From contig LSRY02000006.1 in assembly GCA_001643675.2 (NCBI GenBank), positions 746,501 through 810,500 of the forward strand: a DNA stretch of 64,000 bases, read 5' to 3'. Source of the stretch: Monocercomonoides exilis. Taxonomy: Eukaryota > Preaxostyla > Oxymonadida > Polymastigidae. Made by a program: the position numbers and the translations under genes. The notes beneath the pieces were generated by a model. That model searched no databases, was not told the DNA's origin, and saw nothing but the letters and a program-made list of their open reading frames with translations. This document shows, one piece after another, positions 24,328 through 35,053 of the stretch (its first letter is position 1; every line of letters starts with the position of its first letter).

Positions 24328-26024
24328 ATGGAATTTCTGGATCATTTCCAAAAAAATTCACTAAAAAGTTATAAACAAGACATGGGACCCACTGCCAGCA
24401 CTGACGTTCCAAAAGGATTTTTAGAGCCTAAGCGTCTTACGAAAAAGCAACTTGTATGCATTCTCAAACTTTTATTTTTCTATTTTTCTTTTAGAAACAT
24501 CCTTCGGTAAGGGCTAAGCTTGAAACATTTGTCGAAGCCATTAAACAAGGAACACTATCTCCATTTCTTCCGGTTGATAATTAATTTATATTAAAAAGCA
24601 TCTTGTTAATCGTACTTTAGTCTCTTTCTTTAGAAAATTTGCCAGATGGCCTGACGGCATCTAATGTGATAACGTGTCCAATTTGCTTGTTCGAATATGA
24701 ACTTATCAATTCAACATCGTGCTGCCATCAGGTTAATTTACATTTTGTTCCTATTTGCGATTATTCATCTTCATTTTTTAAGTTAATATGTACTCATTGC
24801 TATTTTGATGCCCAAGTTGCTTACCTTACACAAACGCAACACTCTTTACAGTGCCCTCACTGTCATCATGTTTGACTGTTTATTTTATCAAATTTTTAAT
24901 TATCAATCTTCGGATTATTATTTCTATTTCAGCAACCATTTTCAGTTATCTTTGATCCACCAAAGGATTATCTTGAAATATTACAACTTATAAAAATTCG
25001 TGCAAAGAGACAAAAGCAGTTGAGCAATAGCGATATTGATTCTTCAGGTGAAAGTGTTGTTCAAAGAATACAGCCGCAAATAACATCTGCCAGATCGGAA
25101 GCTGCTCAACGAAGAAACGGTCGAAGCATTCCCGCACCACCAATGTATGTGGCTGAACAAGAAGAGCAGCGCATTGAAGATACGCGAGAAACCGCTCAAG
25201 CTAACGATAGAGGCACTGATGCTGGAAGAGACGCCTCAGCAGCATCAGAGGCCGATTCCAGCAATCCCAGGCGATCTGCTCCTGGACTGTCTTCTTCGCC
25301 AGCGTCACACACACACTCACGGTCAGCGTCTGTGCAGCAATCTGCCATCCCGCGCCAACCGATTGGGTCGCGGACGCTGTACGATCAGCTCACAGAGATT
25401 CTGCTGCCGCAGCTTCCAGACTTGGCTGCGAAAGTGGAGCAGCTCACAGGGCAGCCTATTGAAACTGTAGAGTTTGGAGGAAGAAGAGAAAGAGGGAGAA
25501 ATTCTGATTGCTTGGCTGATATGCCATCATCTTCGTCGTCATCATCTTCTTCGTCATCTTCATCGTCTTCTTCATCGTCTTCTTATACACAGTACTCTTC
25601 ATCTTCCTGCACTTCCGGCGAAGGAGGCAGCTCAGAAATACTTCCGCCTCCTGTTTTGCCAAATGATTTATTTGACACATTTCTGAAGTTTCTAATGCCC
25701 GAAAGGCGGCGGCGCAGCTGCCAGCCAGACAGCCGCTCGCAGTCTTCGCAAGCTTCGCATTCTTCGACTCCTTCCACATCGTCTGCCCCAGCAGAGCACC
25801 TTCACTCGCGCGAAGACAGCGCACAAATGCGCCGCGCTGCGGATGGCGCAGAGGAAAACGCGAATTATGCTTATCACAGAGAAGATGGCACGAATTCGCA
25901 GTTTGAAGGCAGTCCTGCTGCTCAGCCAACCAGAAATGCGCCTTCTTATTCTCCGAATCAAAGACAAGGCCAGACCCATCAGCGAAGGTCAAGCGGAGAT
26001 AGCCAAATGAGGGCTCAGCTATGA
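24328..26024 (+). CDS. SIP5/DA2-type RING E3 ubiquitin ligase
   Basis: Exons 24328-24453, 24495-24572, 24621-24731, 24783-24869 and 24933-26024; all introns are short GT-AG and phase 0. The zinc-binding domain spans exons 3-5: CPICLFEYELINSTSCCHQ, then ICTHCYFDAQV, then LQCPHCHH followed directly by QPFSVIFDPP. This order (CPIC...CC.Q.ICT.C...CP.C...F.V.F.PP) is the pattern of the yeast SIP5 / plant DA2 family of RING ligases. The N-terminus (KHPSVRAKLETFVEAIKQGT) also fits. The long last exon encodes a disordered Ser-rich tail with a serine run near 25,520-25,590. The gene ends with TGA, only 148 bp after the upstream gene. Role: probable E3 ligase for protein ubiquitylation; substrates unknown. 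Confidence 0.8.
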
Positions 26025-26459
26025 TGGCGCATGGAGATGATGATGAAGGATACGAAAATTAAGAATAATTGAGGAAGTTCACAAGATTGAAGATCTTGGA
26101 TTTACATTTTGCATCTTGCAATCGTGCAATAATAAGGGGAAATAAATTCATGAAGAAAGTTCTTTTCGGAGATGCTTTATGAGGAGCCAATAATTTTTGG
26201 TAATTCTTTCCATTTTTGATAAGGATGGTCATGAAAATGCAAGAATTTTATTAACTGAAAAACAATAACTTCATATTTGATTGTTTGAATTGATAATTTT
26301 CGCAAGTTTTAGTTAATTTTTTTGTTGTGCATTGTCAAGTGTATTATTTTATTGTTTAAAAAAATTATTCACTATGTTGAAAGCTTTTAATTTCATTTTT
26401 GATCTTAACTAATTATTTTTTCTTTTTATTATGTTAAAATTATAATTTATGCTTTTTAG
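26025..26459. other. Spacer before APC4, probably holding its unresolved first exon
   Basis: AT-rich. The first APC4 exon I can place (26460) starts after an AG acceptor at phase 1, so an initiator exon must lie upstream, but no ATG with a matching donor was identified here. Confidence 0.4.
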
Positions 26460-29400
26460 CCAAGAATCTTTTTCAAATGCAAAAAATATTGCTGTTGTTC
26501 AGTCAATAAAATATGCCTCCGTTCATAGAATCGAGGATTTTGAGCAATTGTACGTTTTAACTCCAAGAACAGGAAATGAATTTGTTAATTCTTGCTTTTC
26601 TGTTGATGGTTTGAGAACAACCTAAAAGCAAGTTCCATTTTTAAAATCACTGTTTTGTGTGAAACATTTTCGTTCATTTTTAGGAACACAACTTTATTGC
26701 TGTGAAGATGATGGAATTATAACAATATACTCTGTCGAAACGGGAGCTCCTGTTAAATCATTTTCAACAATTGAAGAAAATGTGAAAAATGCTGACTATG
26801 AAAATCTCCCAGAATCAGCATCTCGAAGAAGACAATCTGTCTTAGATTTTTTGCATTCTGTTTCAAGAAGTTGTTTTTGCATTAACTTTACAAAATGCTT
26901 GGTATTTGATCATCAAGCTTTATCCCTCCCACGAACGCTTACTCTTTTCCCTCAAATCCCCAATTTTTTAGGGGATACTTCATCTATTATTAAGCCAACA
27001 TCTTTTTCTCTTCTAACAACGGTAAATGCTAATGGTAATGTGACAATAAGCCTTGATGGATCGCTTCATTTAGCAACAATCCCCGTATTAAAGCATGCTT
27101 TTAATCATATCAACGAAAATGGGCAAGTTACAAGCGCTTCTGAAAGTACTGATTTTGAACGAACTTATAAAGAAAGCGAAAATATATCAGACGCAAATCA
27201 ACTTCCATATTTATCATTTATAGTAACGTCAATTCAAGTTGCAGATGATCTTTCATCTATTTTAATCAACGTTTCGAATCCAGTGGAAAATCAACTTTTA
27301 TATTTTGACTCTTCAGTTATTTCTGCCAATATTTATCCTCTTCATCAGTTGCATTACATGCTGAATTGCTTAACTTATTATCACATACGTATTGTTAGGT
27401 TTGTGCGATATCTACGCAACGAATGGGTTTCAAAAAGTGATGAATGGAAATCAATAATTCTTGATCTTGGAAAATGCACAAAATGTTTGTAAAAAAAAAA
27501 GAGAGGGATAAATGTGAAAGAAACAGAAATTTTCAGTAAGAATATTGTGATTAAAATATTTCTTTGAATGTCTTTTGAACTTTTTTGTTTGTCTATTGCT
27601 ATTTGTTCACAATTATTTCAAAAAAAATGTGCTTTAACAGTGCACCAACATAAAGAAATAAGTGCTTCAGAAGGAGAATCAAAGGAAGAAACGAGCGATA
27701 ATATTTTTGATGAAAAGACTCAGCAAAAACAATTTTTTGAAGCAGCAGCAGATGATTTGCTAGTTTTGATGACATGTGGGCCTGTTACTGATTCTTTGCA
27801 GAACTTTTTTAAGACGGATATTCAACAAGTTTGCTTAATTTTTGTATTCATCCAAAATTGTGATGTTTTTTAAAAATATAATAATATGCAACCTTTTGTA
27901 ACCTTTTATTTATCGCTTTGCTTCAACGCGTAATTTTCACTTTGTAAGAACATTATTCGAACAGTCAAAAGCTACACTTCTTTCTGTGACGCCCTTTTGG
28001 ACAACTGTGTAAATATGCTTGAGCCTTGCATTGAGTCGTTGTTGGGTCTTCTTTCAGATCTCATTGGCACAATGCGGCAGCCGGCATATCAGCCTTTTCA
28101 AATGGAAAAGCAAGTGAATGTGGCGTATCATGCTGCGCAGAATATTAAAAAAGCTTTGTCTAAGTTTTATTCCGAATTAGCAGCGACAAGAGAAGGAGTG
28201 GAGGCTATTTTTCAGCTGCTTCTTTACCGTGTGCTTTTTCTTATTAATGTTACAAAAGTTCATTTTTTTTTATAATATTTTCACAAAATAAATAATCAAA
28301 ACTAAACTTTCTCGATTTAAAAGACACTAATTATTGGTCGAATCCAGAAAAACTTGAAACTGGAGAATCTGTCAAGCAGATTTTTCAGATGCTAAATATC
28401 ACGCAAGCTCATCCTCTTCTTTCTATTACACCTTCACTTTTTGATCGGGCATTATCTCTTTTTCACACAGATACGGTACTTGCTGCCATAAGCGGTGAAG
28501 ATGATGCTCTTTCACTTGGAAGAACAATAATTGAGTTGCATGTTGAAATGCAAAAGATGTTTCTTGTCCCAAGTGAATATTTATCGAAAAGCATATCTTT
28601 GCGATACACAATTTCTTTAGGCAACTCATTCTGGATGCGCAATGAACTGCTCGACAATCATTCAAGTGAACAGATGTCAAATATGCTATCGGCAAATGAC
28701 GAAGGTGTGGATGAAGGAAACACCCACAGTGGAGAAATGGTAGCTGATGCAAAAAAAAAATATTCTAACAGAGAAAGCCGAATCATAAAATCATCTCAAG
28801 CGTTAACACTTTTCCAGCTTTCATTTGCCCGATGGCTATCCTATCGCTTTCGAAAGGGAGATATGATTGATTGGGATGATGAAGATTGGATGTTTGCCAA
28901 AAGAGAAGGAATTTCTATGAGCAATGAAGAGTATTCGATCTTTGAAGATGAAAAGGATCTTTTCAAAGCTGGAGAGCGTATTGATAATTCCATTCAACAG
29001 AGAAGTGATGAAGAAAAGCCGAAGCACAGATATGGCGAAGATTCAGAGACGTCTGATGGAAGTGTTCTTCACGATGCAGCAGATCAAATACCACTGGAAG
29101 ATCAGGCCGCATTGAGGGAAATGGCAATAGAGCTTCTGAGAGTCGAAGATGAAAACAAAGGCAGATTCTTGTGTGATTTGTGGACAACAGTTGCAAGTCC
29201 TTCACCCATTTTTTTGGCGCAAAAATTGAAAGGCAAAGAGAAACAGCTTGATTCAAAAACTGAAAGGATATTTGTGGATGCAGAGATGAAAGTTGATCCT
29301 CAAGATCGCCAATCCATTTTTAATAATGCTAAAAAAGATGAAAGTCCAATTTGTCAAGACAAAGCAGAACGACTTGAACCGATTGAACCTGCAGATACAC

Positions 29401-30458
29401 ATTCAATACTTTCATTGATCGCATCTAGCTACCCACTTGAAGAATCGATAAGTGACTCATCAGGTGCAGATAATTCAGAAGCTGAAGAATTAAATCCAGT
29501 TGAAGAATTGCTTTATACTGATGCTTCTCTGGAACCTGAAGGTGAGTCTGTATCATCGTATGACGAATCATTAAATATACCTCAGTCTTTTGTAAATGTT
29601 CACTACTTTTGTTGGGTTGATATTTCTGTAAATTCGAATATCGTGCATATAATACGCATTGAACAAGAAATTCATCGTCCATCTTTATCTGCCGTTCTAC
29701 CACTTTTCCCGATTTCTCCGAAAGAGATTGGTGTGCAACATTTGTGTTTTTTATTCCAATAAAAAAGTTTTTTGTTGACTTTTTTAAATAGCATTTTCAC
29801 GCTTATCAATTCTTTGCCCTTACACACCACGCAATCTTGCACTTCTGCCAAACGATTCGATTTGTGTACTTTATGGACCTTCTGATCTGCAATCTGATCG
29901 TTTGCCATTTAATGCATCAATTTTTATTTCATTTTTATTGAACCGTTTTTGCTGAACATTATTATTTTCCTGAATCATTCCATCTTTATTGAATTCAGCA
30001 CATCCGTCTCATTTCGTGAGGATATATTCTTTTTCATCTTCGTCTTGGAAACAATTCACCCCTAGATCACTTTCATCTTCTCCAAAGCTTCATTTCTCCT
30101 TCGATCCTCATGAACGCCCATTTCATGCCACTCAAAAAGCAAGTTTCCCAATTTCTCTTAACATCTCAGGAGATATTCCATATTCAATGAGTGTTTCAAA
30201 GGAGAAAAGGCGATGTATTGTTCGTGGAATAAGAGGAAGTGTTTGTTTTTTTCTAATATAAAATTTTTGGTTGATAACGTTTTAATCTTAAACATTATTT
30301 ATCGTTTTCAATCACAATTCTTGAAATTTAAAAAATAGTGCTTTTCTTTTTCATTTGATTGTATTGACATAATTAATCCTTGTAATGATACAGCGTATCA
30401 AACGTTATTTGGAGAAGATGAATTAACCAAATCGATTAAAATGGAAGAAGATGGATGA
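26460..30458 (+). CDS. APC4: Anaphase-promoting complex subunit 4 (APC4)
   Basis: Exons placed at 26460-26608, 26684-27484, 27641-27828, 27949-28228, 28324-29730, 29792-29944, 29999-30238 and 30394-30458; donors are mostly GTTTG/GTGTG, phases join, stop TGA. The first exons encode a WD40-like blade (SVDGTQLYCCEDDGIITIYS). Exons 3-5 match the Apc4 long helical domain: DDLLVLMTCGPVTDSLQNFF, ALLDNCVNMLEPCIESL, then LSKFYSELAATREGVEAIF (in other eukaryotes DLL.L..WG...PEL..FL and a FFRWL-type segment). The C-terminus returns to beta-propeller-like sequence (LALLPNDSICVLYGPSD; SVSKEKRRCIVRG) and ends acidic. APC4 is a scaffold of the APC/C cell-cycle ubiquitin ligase. The start exon is missing, and exon 2 may hide a further intron. 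Identification rests on my reading of the family pattern. Confidence 0.72.
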
Positions 30459-30680
30459 TTGATGTGCAACGGGGTAAAAGAAGTGCTATTTCTTTTCATT
30501 TAAATAATTTTCTTTTTTATGGTTATGATGTAAATCTTATATTTATAATTCAATCTCTTTCTTTTTTTCAAGAGCTGCTGTGAAATCACACAAAATTTTC
30601 ACCATTAAAAATTTCCCAAAAACATTTATCATTAATATTAATCGGTTATGTGTAACTTTATGGGTTCAACTTTATTCTCT

Positions 30681-30756
30681 TCGCCGAGAACAATCAAGAA
30701 CTTCAACACCTCCTTATTTTGGGAGTGAGCGCCATATTATGGGCTCAGTCGTTCAA
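30681..30756 (+). repeat. DIRS terminal inverted repeat (recombinase-side end)
   Basis: The inner 58 bp (30699-30756) are the inverted copy of 34954-35011. The outer 18 bp (TCGCCGAGAACAATCAAG) occur only here and, complemented, in the internal region at about 30979-30996. Confidence 0.85.
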
Positions 30757-30964
30757 GTGAAGTGCGAGCGGTGAATGGCAAGTAAAAATTAAGGAATTAA
30801 ATAATCGTTATCAAAAATTAACAATTGATGTGCAAAAACAAAGTGCACAAGGTGGTGTTGATAAATTACTACAAACAATTCCAAAAGTGAGTGAATTGGA
30901 CAAATTTGTGCCAAACATATCTCATTTCCAAAGGGCGGGAAGAGTTTTACTCGTGGTGGGAAAA

Positions 30965-31066
30965 GAGGTGTTGAAGTTCTTGATTGTTCTCGGCGAATTA
31001 AAATGCAAAGCCTTTTAATTCTTAAGAACAATCGTTGAACTTCAACACCTCCTTATTTTGGGAGTA
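30965..31066. repeat. DIRS internal complementary region
   Basis: The first half (to about 30996) is the reverse complement of the left terminus at 30681. The second half is the reverse complement of the right terminus ending at 35053. The two meet at GGCGAATTAAAATGC. In DIRS elements this region bridges the ends of the linear transcript to give a circular DNA intermediate. Confidence 0.85.
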
Positions 31067-31354
31067 AAATAGTTCTGATTTCCTTCTTGCATATAAAGTT
31101 CTGACTCCAATCATTGTTTCCAAAATTGCAACTGCTCCTTTTTGATTTCTTTCCACAAGAATCTCCTTGTTATCACGATTTTTTTCACCTGGTTCTTCAA
31201 CCTGGTTGGGGAATATTGTTTCTCCTTCAGAGCCCTTTGGAAAATTCGTAGATGTGGTTTGCGCTGACTGAGCATAATCGTTTCTATCCTGCAAGCACAT
31301 CTGGCTTTGAGGTTTCCTATTGTCGACCGTTGATAACAAGGTGTCCGCCATCCT

Positions 31355-32060
31355 TTAAGCTAAATTTACTTTGAAGTATGAACGAGTTGGAGTGTGTGAG
31401 TTTGGTGACATACGCGCGTGCCTCGCCACCATTGCTTCTGGAACTCCTTTGGACAATAGTGCTGAAATAGCTGCATGCTTGAGAGTGTAAGGTCGATATT
31501 CACCTGGAATCCCAATCTGAGTCATTTAAAGGCGGGCCAACTTACGAATTCCTTCTGTCTTAAGCGGAGTGTGCTGTACCGTGTTGAGTAAAAATGTGTC
31601 TCTATTTTCATAAGTAGTCATAACTCTGCCCCAAAGTGATTTAATAGCTCTTCCTGTACAAACCTTTTCGTCCGCACTTTTCAAAATTGGAACTGTTATA
31701 TATGAGGGTGTTGGAGATGTTTTCAAATTTGTGAATAAATGGATGGAGTCCTCTTGCACAACGGATTGGTTCATGGATATTCTTTCCATCTCACGGAAGC
31801 GACATGCTGTGAAAATAATTAACAGGATAATGCATTAAACGGTCAGATCGAAGAACGATAATTCCTCATTTGTAGGCATGCGATTGTAATAGTCAAATGC
31901 TACTGAAGGAGACCACATAGATGTATAAGGTTTCCTTGGAATGTGAGATCGATGGAACTAGCGGAATAATGTCTCTATCAGCGGGACTTGTCCCAGGTTT
32001 TCTCCGTAACTGATTCTGGTTAATAACGAGACCGCGGATCTTGTTGTGCAAAGACTGAAT
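31355..32060 (-). CDS. DIRS tyrosine recombinase (frame interrupted by TAG/TAA)
   Basis: The frame overlaps the end of the RT frame and runs to the TAA at 31355-31357. It contains TAG at 31958-31960, TAA at 31835-31837 and TAA at 31526-31528. Recognisable parts are IIFTACRFREMERI (first catalytic Arg region), a middle VMTTYENRDTFLLN segment, and RPYTLKHAAISALLSKGVP followed by VARHARMSPNSHTPTRSYF, the C-terminal recombinase block with the expected final Tyr. The Arg of the HxxR box appears to be Lys here. After the terminal TAA the same frame stays open for about 110 more codons. The enzyme would integrate the circular DNA. Confidence 0.72.
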
Positions 32061-34290
32061 ATGGTAAACCTTTATCTCTCAACTTTATGAAAATGTTAGC
32101 ACAGATCTGGGACCATTCGCTGAATTCCTTCGGAAAGTCTCCATATCCCTCTTCCTCCAACGCCTGTGAGAAATGTGCAAAGCCGAACGTGTCCGAAGAC
32201 CAAGTTGTGGAAGCGACACTATTTCGAGACTCAAAGATAATGAGATCAGGAACATTGAACCTTTTTAGCCCGCGCTTCCACCATTCCTCCCCGATTTCCA
32301 TTACCAATTTAGTCTCCCCGCTATGTAACCTCCTGGTGGGAGAGATGCTCCTGTTCTCTTTAAGCCTATGCCTGGTTGAAGAATAGTTTGCGAATTCTTC
32401 CAATATACGAAGCGTGTCATCATTCTTTTCAATGGAGGCGTCCAGATTTGATCTCTCCAGGCTGGAATTAGTATAACTGCTCTTGCTCTCTCTCCAAATC
32501 TTCATCAGGCACGGAAGGATAAGCGGAACAGGGGGATGAACTAGAGTCACTGCGTATTTCCAACTTACGGCCAATCCGTCCTCTGCGAAGGGACTTCCTG
32601 GTCCAAACCAAATTTGTGCTTTGTTGTTTCCTTGACTTGCGAATGCATCCTGCTCTATTTCGACATTTAACTGCTTCTGAACCTCCTCCATTCCCTTCCG
32701 TGTGATCTGGTAGTCTCCTGATCTTTCTAGTCTTGATAAGGAATCTGCTGCACTGTTCAAAATGCCTGGAAGGTGAATCGCTTTCACTTTGATCCCCATC
32801 TGGAGAATTGCTCGTCTGATCTTTCTTATGATGCCGATTAAGTTTCTTCCTGCAGCCCAGCGGTTTATGTTGAAGACAACGCTTGAGTTGTCTGATCTAA
32901 GGAGCAGATTCTTCACTTTGTATTTCTTGATATAGGGCTCGAAATGGTTGAGAGAAAGGAGAACTGCCAGTGATTCCTTGAAATTTGAACTTTGCGAAAT
33001 GAATCTTCGATTGAAAGGCTGATGATAATGGTAACATGCTCCGTTGACTTCTAAGATGGCTCCACATGCCCAAGGGGCTGCATCTGTTGTTAACACCGCA
33101 TCTGGAACTGAGTAAATTTCCAAATCTCTTCTTTCTTCCTTCCTCAAGCGCGATTCCCAATATGAGATTTGTTTGAAAACTCCGTAATTCATCGCGAATT
33201 CTCCATCCCATTTATTTTTTCGAACAATTCTGTTGAGCAGAGCGTATAATCTGTTCATTTGAAGCCCTGCGTCTTTGCACACAAATCGCACTGCACTTAT
33301 TGAACCGATGAATGAGGCATAATCTCTTGTTTTCACTGTCGCTCCAATTTTTGCCTTTGTCATCCACCGCTTGCACTCCTTGCTTAATGCCTTCCTTCTG
33401 TTCCTTTCCAGTGCAACTGTCATCTTTGTTGTTCTCCTAGTCCAACCCAAGAAGTTGAAGACTTGTCTCGGAGTTACACTGCTCTTTTCCACATTGACCA
33501 TAAGTCCAAGCTCTGCAAACCATTTTATCACTTTGTCCGTCACTTCTGTTAGATAGATAGGGTTTTGGTGGATAAGGATAACGTCGTCCAAGTATGCCAT
33601 GCATTTCACATCCCATTGCTCTCTGATGCTTTGCAATACCTTTCTCATCAGTCTCGTGAAGATCAGTGGAGCATCCTTGTACCCGAATGGCATGCCGCGA
33701 AAAGCGAATGTTTCTTCGTGAAAGGAAAAGGCGAGAAACGGAACAAACGAGTCGTGAACTGGGACGAGGAAGTATGCTTGGGATAAATCTAAGGTGGTGG
33801 CGAAATCGTTGTGCTCTAATAATCTTTCTAAAGTCCGGTGGTCTTCCATTTTGAAATGGATGTTCTTCACAGCGGCATTTAACGGACGGCAGTCTGGTAT
33901 TTGTCGGTATTTTCTATCTTTTTTTGTAATGAAAAACATGTTGCTCAGGCAACGCACCTTCTTCCTGTCTATTTTTGATATGACACCTGTTGCTAAACCT
34001 TCTCTTATCCAAGCGGCACAGGCTAACTCCTCCTACTGTCCTCCGAAAAAGCCCTTGTTCATTCGTACTTCTCTCATCAATCTGTCCTTTGCCTGTTTTC
34101 TCTTCCAGACCGGGCAAATTCCCTCCGAAATAGCATTTGTGACACCGATCTTCTTCCACTCCGCGGAGAACAATCGAGTTCTTCCTCCCACTATTGCTTA
34201 TTTCCCCAAGCTTTCTTGGAAAATGTTCCCGGTCGAGGCCTGCAGCAGCGGGCCTGCACGCGAAAAAATCTTGTTCTAGTGATTCTTCTT
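31978..34290 (-). CDS. DIRS reverse transcriptase / RNase H (frame interrupted by TAA/TAG)
   Basis: The uninterrupted part is 33957-32023. The domain clearly starts upstream (ESLGK, AIVGGRTRLFSAEWKKIGV, EELACAAWIREGLATGVISK), reaching it through TAA 34198-34200 and TAG 34033-34035. RT motifs: FITKKDRKYRQIPDCRPLN, TTLDLSQAYFLVPVH, FRGMPFGYKDAP, and the catalytic YLDD box in CMAYLDDVILI. RNase H motifs: LTTDAAPWACGAIL, NFKESLAVLL, LLLRSDNSSV and GILNSAADSLSR give the D-E-D-D set. A TAA at 32020 is followed in frame by 13 codons and a TGA at 31978. The order RT-RNase H without an integrase agrees with DIRS. The catalytic residues are intact, so decay, if any, is recent. Confidence 0.82.
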
Positions 34291-34946
34291 TTTGGTTGAG
34301 GCTTAGCCGTTGAGTGTTTGGCTTCAAGAATAGGCTTGATGATTTCGAGTTTGTCACTAGTAATTAGAGGATCTTCTGATCCGTCCTTTTAAACGTGGGC
34401 AGCTTTGAAACCATATTCTGCCTGAATGCGAGAATGTCTTGCCTCTTGCAACGCCGCAATTATCATAAGCACCGCATCAGCAACTCTATCCCGTTGTGAA
34501 GCTCCTTCATCCTGTAGTAAAATTAGCGCCTTCAGAGCGGGAAATAGATATTGCTCCACTCTCCAACCGCTCGAATCCAAGGCATCCTTTATTAAATTTG
34601 TAGATCTTGAATGGGCATGTGTTTGCGATGGTATGAATGGGACAAATGATAAAGATTCATAAGCATTCTTGGTTTCCTGAACATCTGCTCGATCAAGCTG
34701 AAAATTTAATACTGGAGCAGACACAGCTTCTCCGAAGAGTTCCGTAGATAAAGTTGCCAGTTTGTTGGTTGACGGAATAACCTGTGACCCGCTGTGACTT
34801 TGGCCAGATTGAGTCCGTGAGATGGGAGATGTTGAGCTACTTGTGGAGTTGGATTGAGATAGATCCAAGCCGCCCGTTGGTCCGCCCGCAGAGAATATAC
34901 TGCTTGGTTCAGACGCAGGTCCAAAATTAGTAGCTTCAATTTCCAT
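34077..34946 (-). CDS. DIRS gag-like protein (frame interrupted by TAA/TAG)
   Basis: Starts at ATG 34944-34946 and ends at TGA 34077-34079, with TAA at 34389-34391 and TAG at 34191-34193 in frame. The first 185 codons encode a Ser/Thr-rich N-terminus and a helical region (LIKDALDSSGWRVEQYLFP; DAVLMIIAALQEARHSR). After the TAA the protein character continues without a break (KDGSEDPLITSDKLEIIKP) and becomes basic (KPQPKRRITRTRFFRV), as expected for a nucleic-acid-binding gag tail. It overlaps the start of the RT frame. The gag assignment rests on position and composition, not on a conserved motif. Confidence 0.6.
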
Positions 34947-34953
34947 TGATCGG

Positions 34954-35053
34954 TTGAACGACTGAGCCCATAATATGGCGCTCACTCCCAAAATAAGGAG
35001 GTGTTGAAGTTCAACGATTGTTCTTAAGAATTAAAAGGCTTTGCATTTTAATT
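34954..35053 (-). repeat. DIRS terminal inverted repeat (gag-side end)
   Basis: Inverted partner of 30699-30756 in its inner 58 bp. The outer 42 bp (ending in CTTTGCATTTTAATT) differ from the other end and recur, complemented, in the internal region at about 30994-31036. Confidence 0.85.

Larger units (their letters stand above)
30681..35053 (-). mobile_element. DIRS-type tyrosine-recombinase retrotransposon
   Basis: A 4.37-kb element read on the minus strand in the order gag-like, RT/RNase H, tyrosine recombinase. Its ends (30681-30756 and 34954-35053) share a 58-bp inverted core, but their outermost parts differ. An internal complementary region (30965-31066) joins the complement of both outer ends back to back, which is the arrangement expected for DIRS elements that replicate through a circle. 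Matching the internal copy to the ends fixes the borders to within about 3 bp: left flank ...ATTCTC/TTCGCC, right flank TTTTAATT/CAAAGA. No target duplication is visible, as usual for DIRS. It lies 222 bp past the APC4 stop codon. The three frames carry seven internal TAA/TAG codons and no internal TGA. Confidence 0.88.

Noticed and set aside
24573-24620. In-frame TAA and TAG between exons 2 and 3 of the SIP5-like gene as recoding
   Set aside because: A 48-nt GT-AG intron with phase 0 on both sides removes them and gives a better protein.
26609-26683. TAA in the APC4 locus as further evidence for TAA=Gln
   Set aside because: The TAA at 26624 lies inside a GTTTG...TTTTAG intron that joins SVDG to TQLYCC in phase, so it is not a coding TAA.
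33566-34279. Plus-strand open frames opposite the DIRS RT
   Set aside because: The minus strand carries conserved RT and RNase H motifs; the opposite frames have none.
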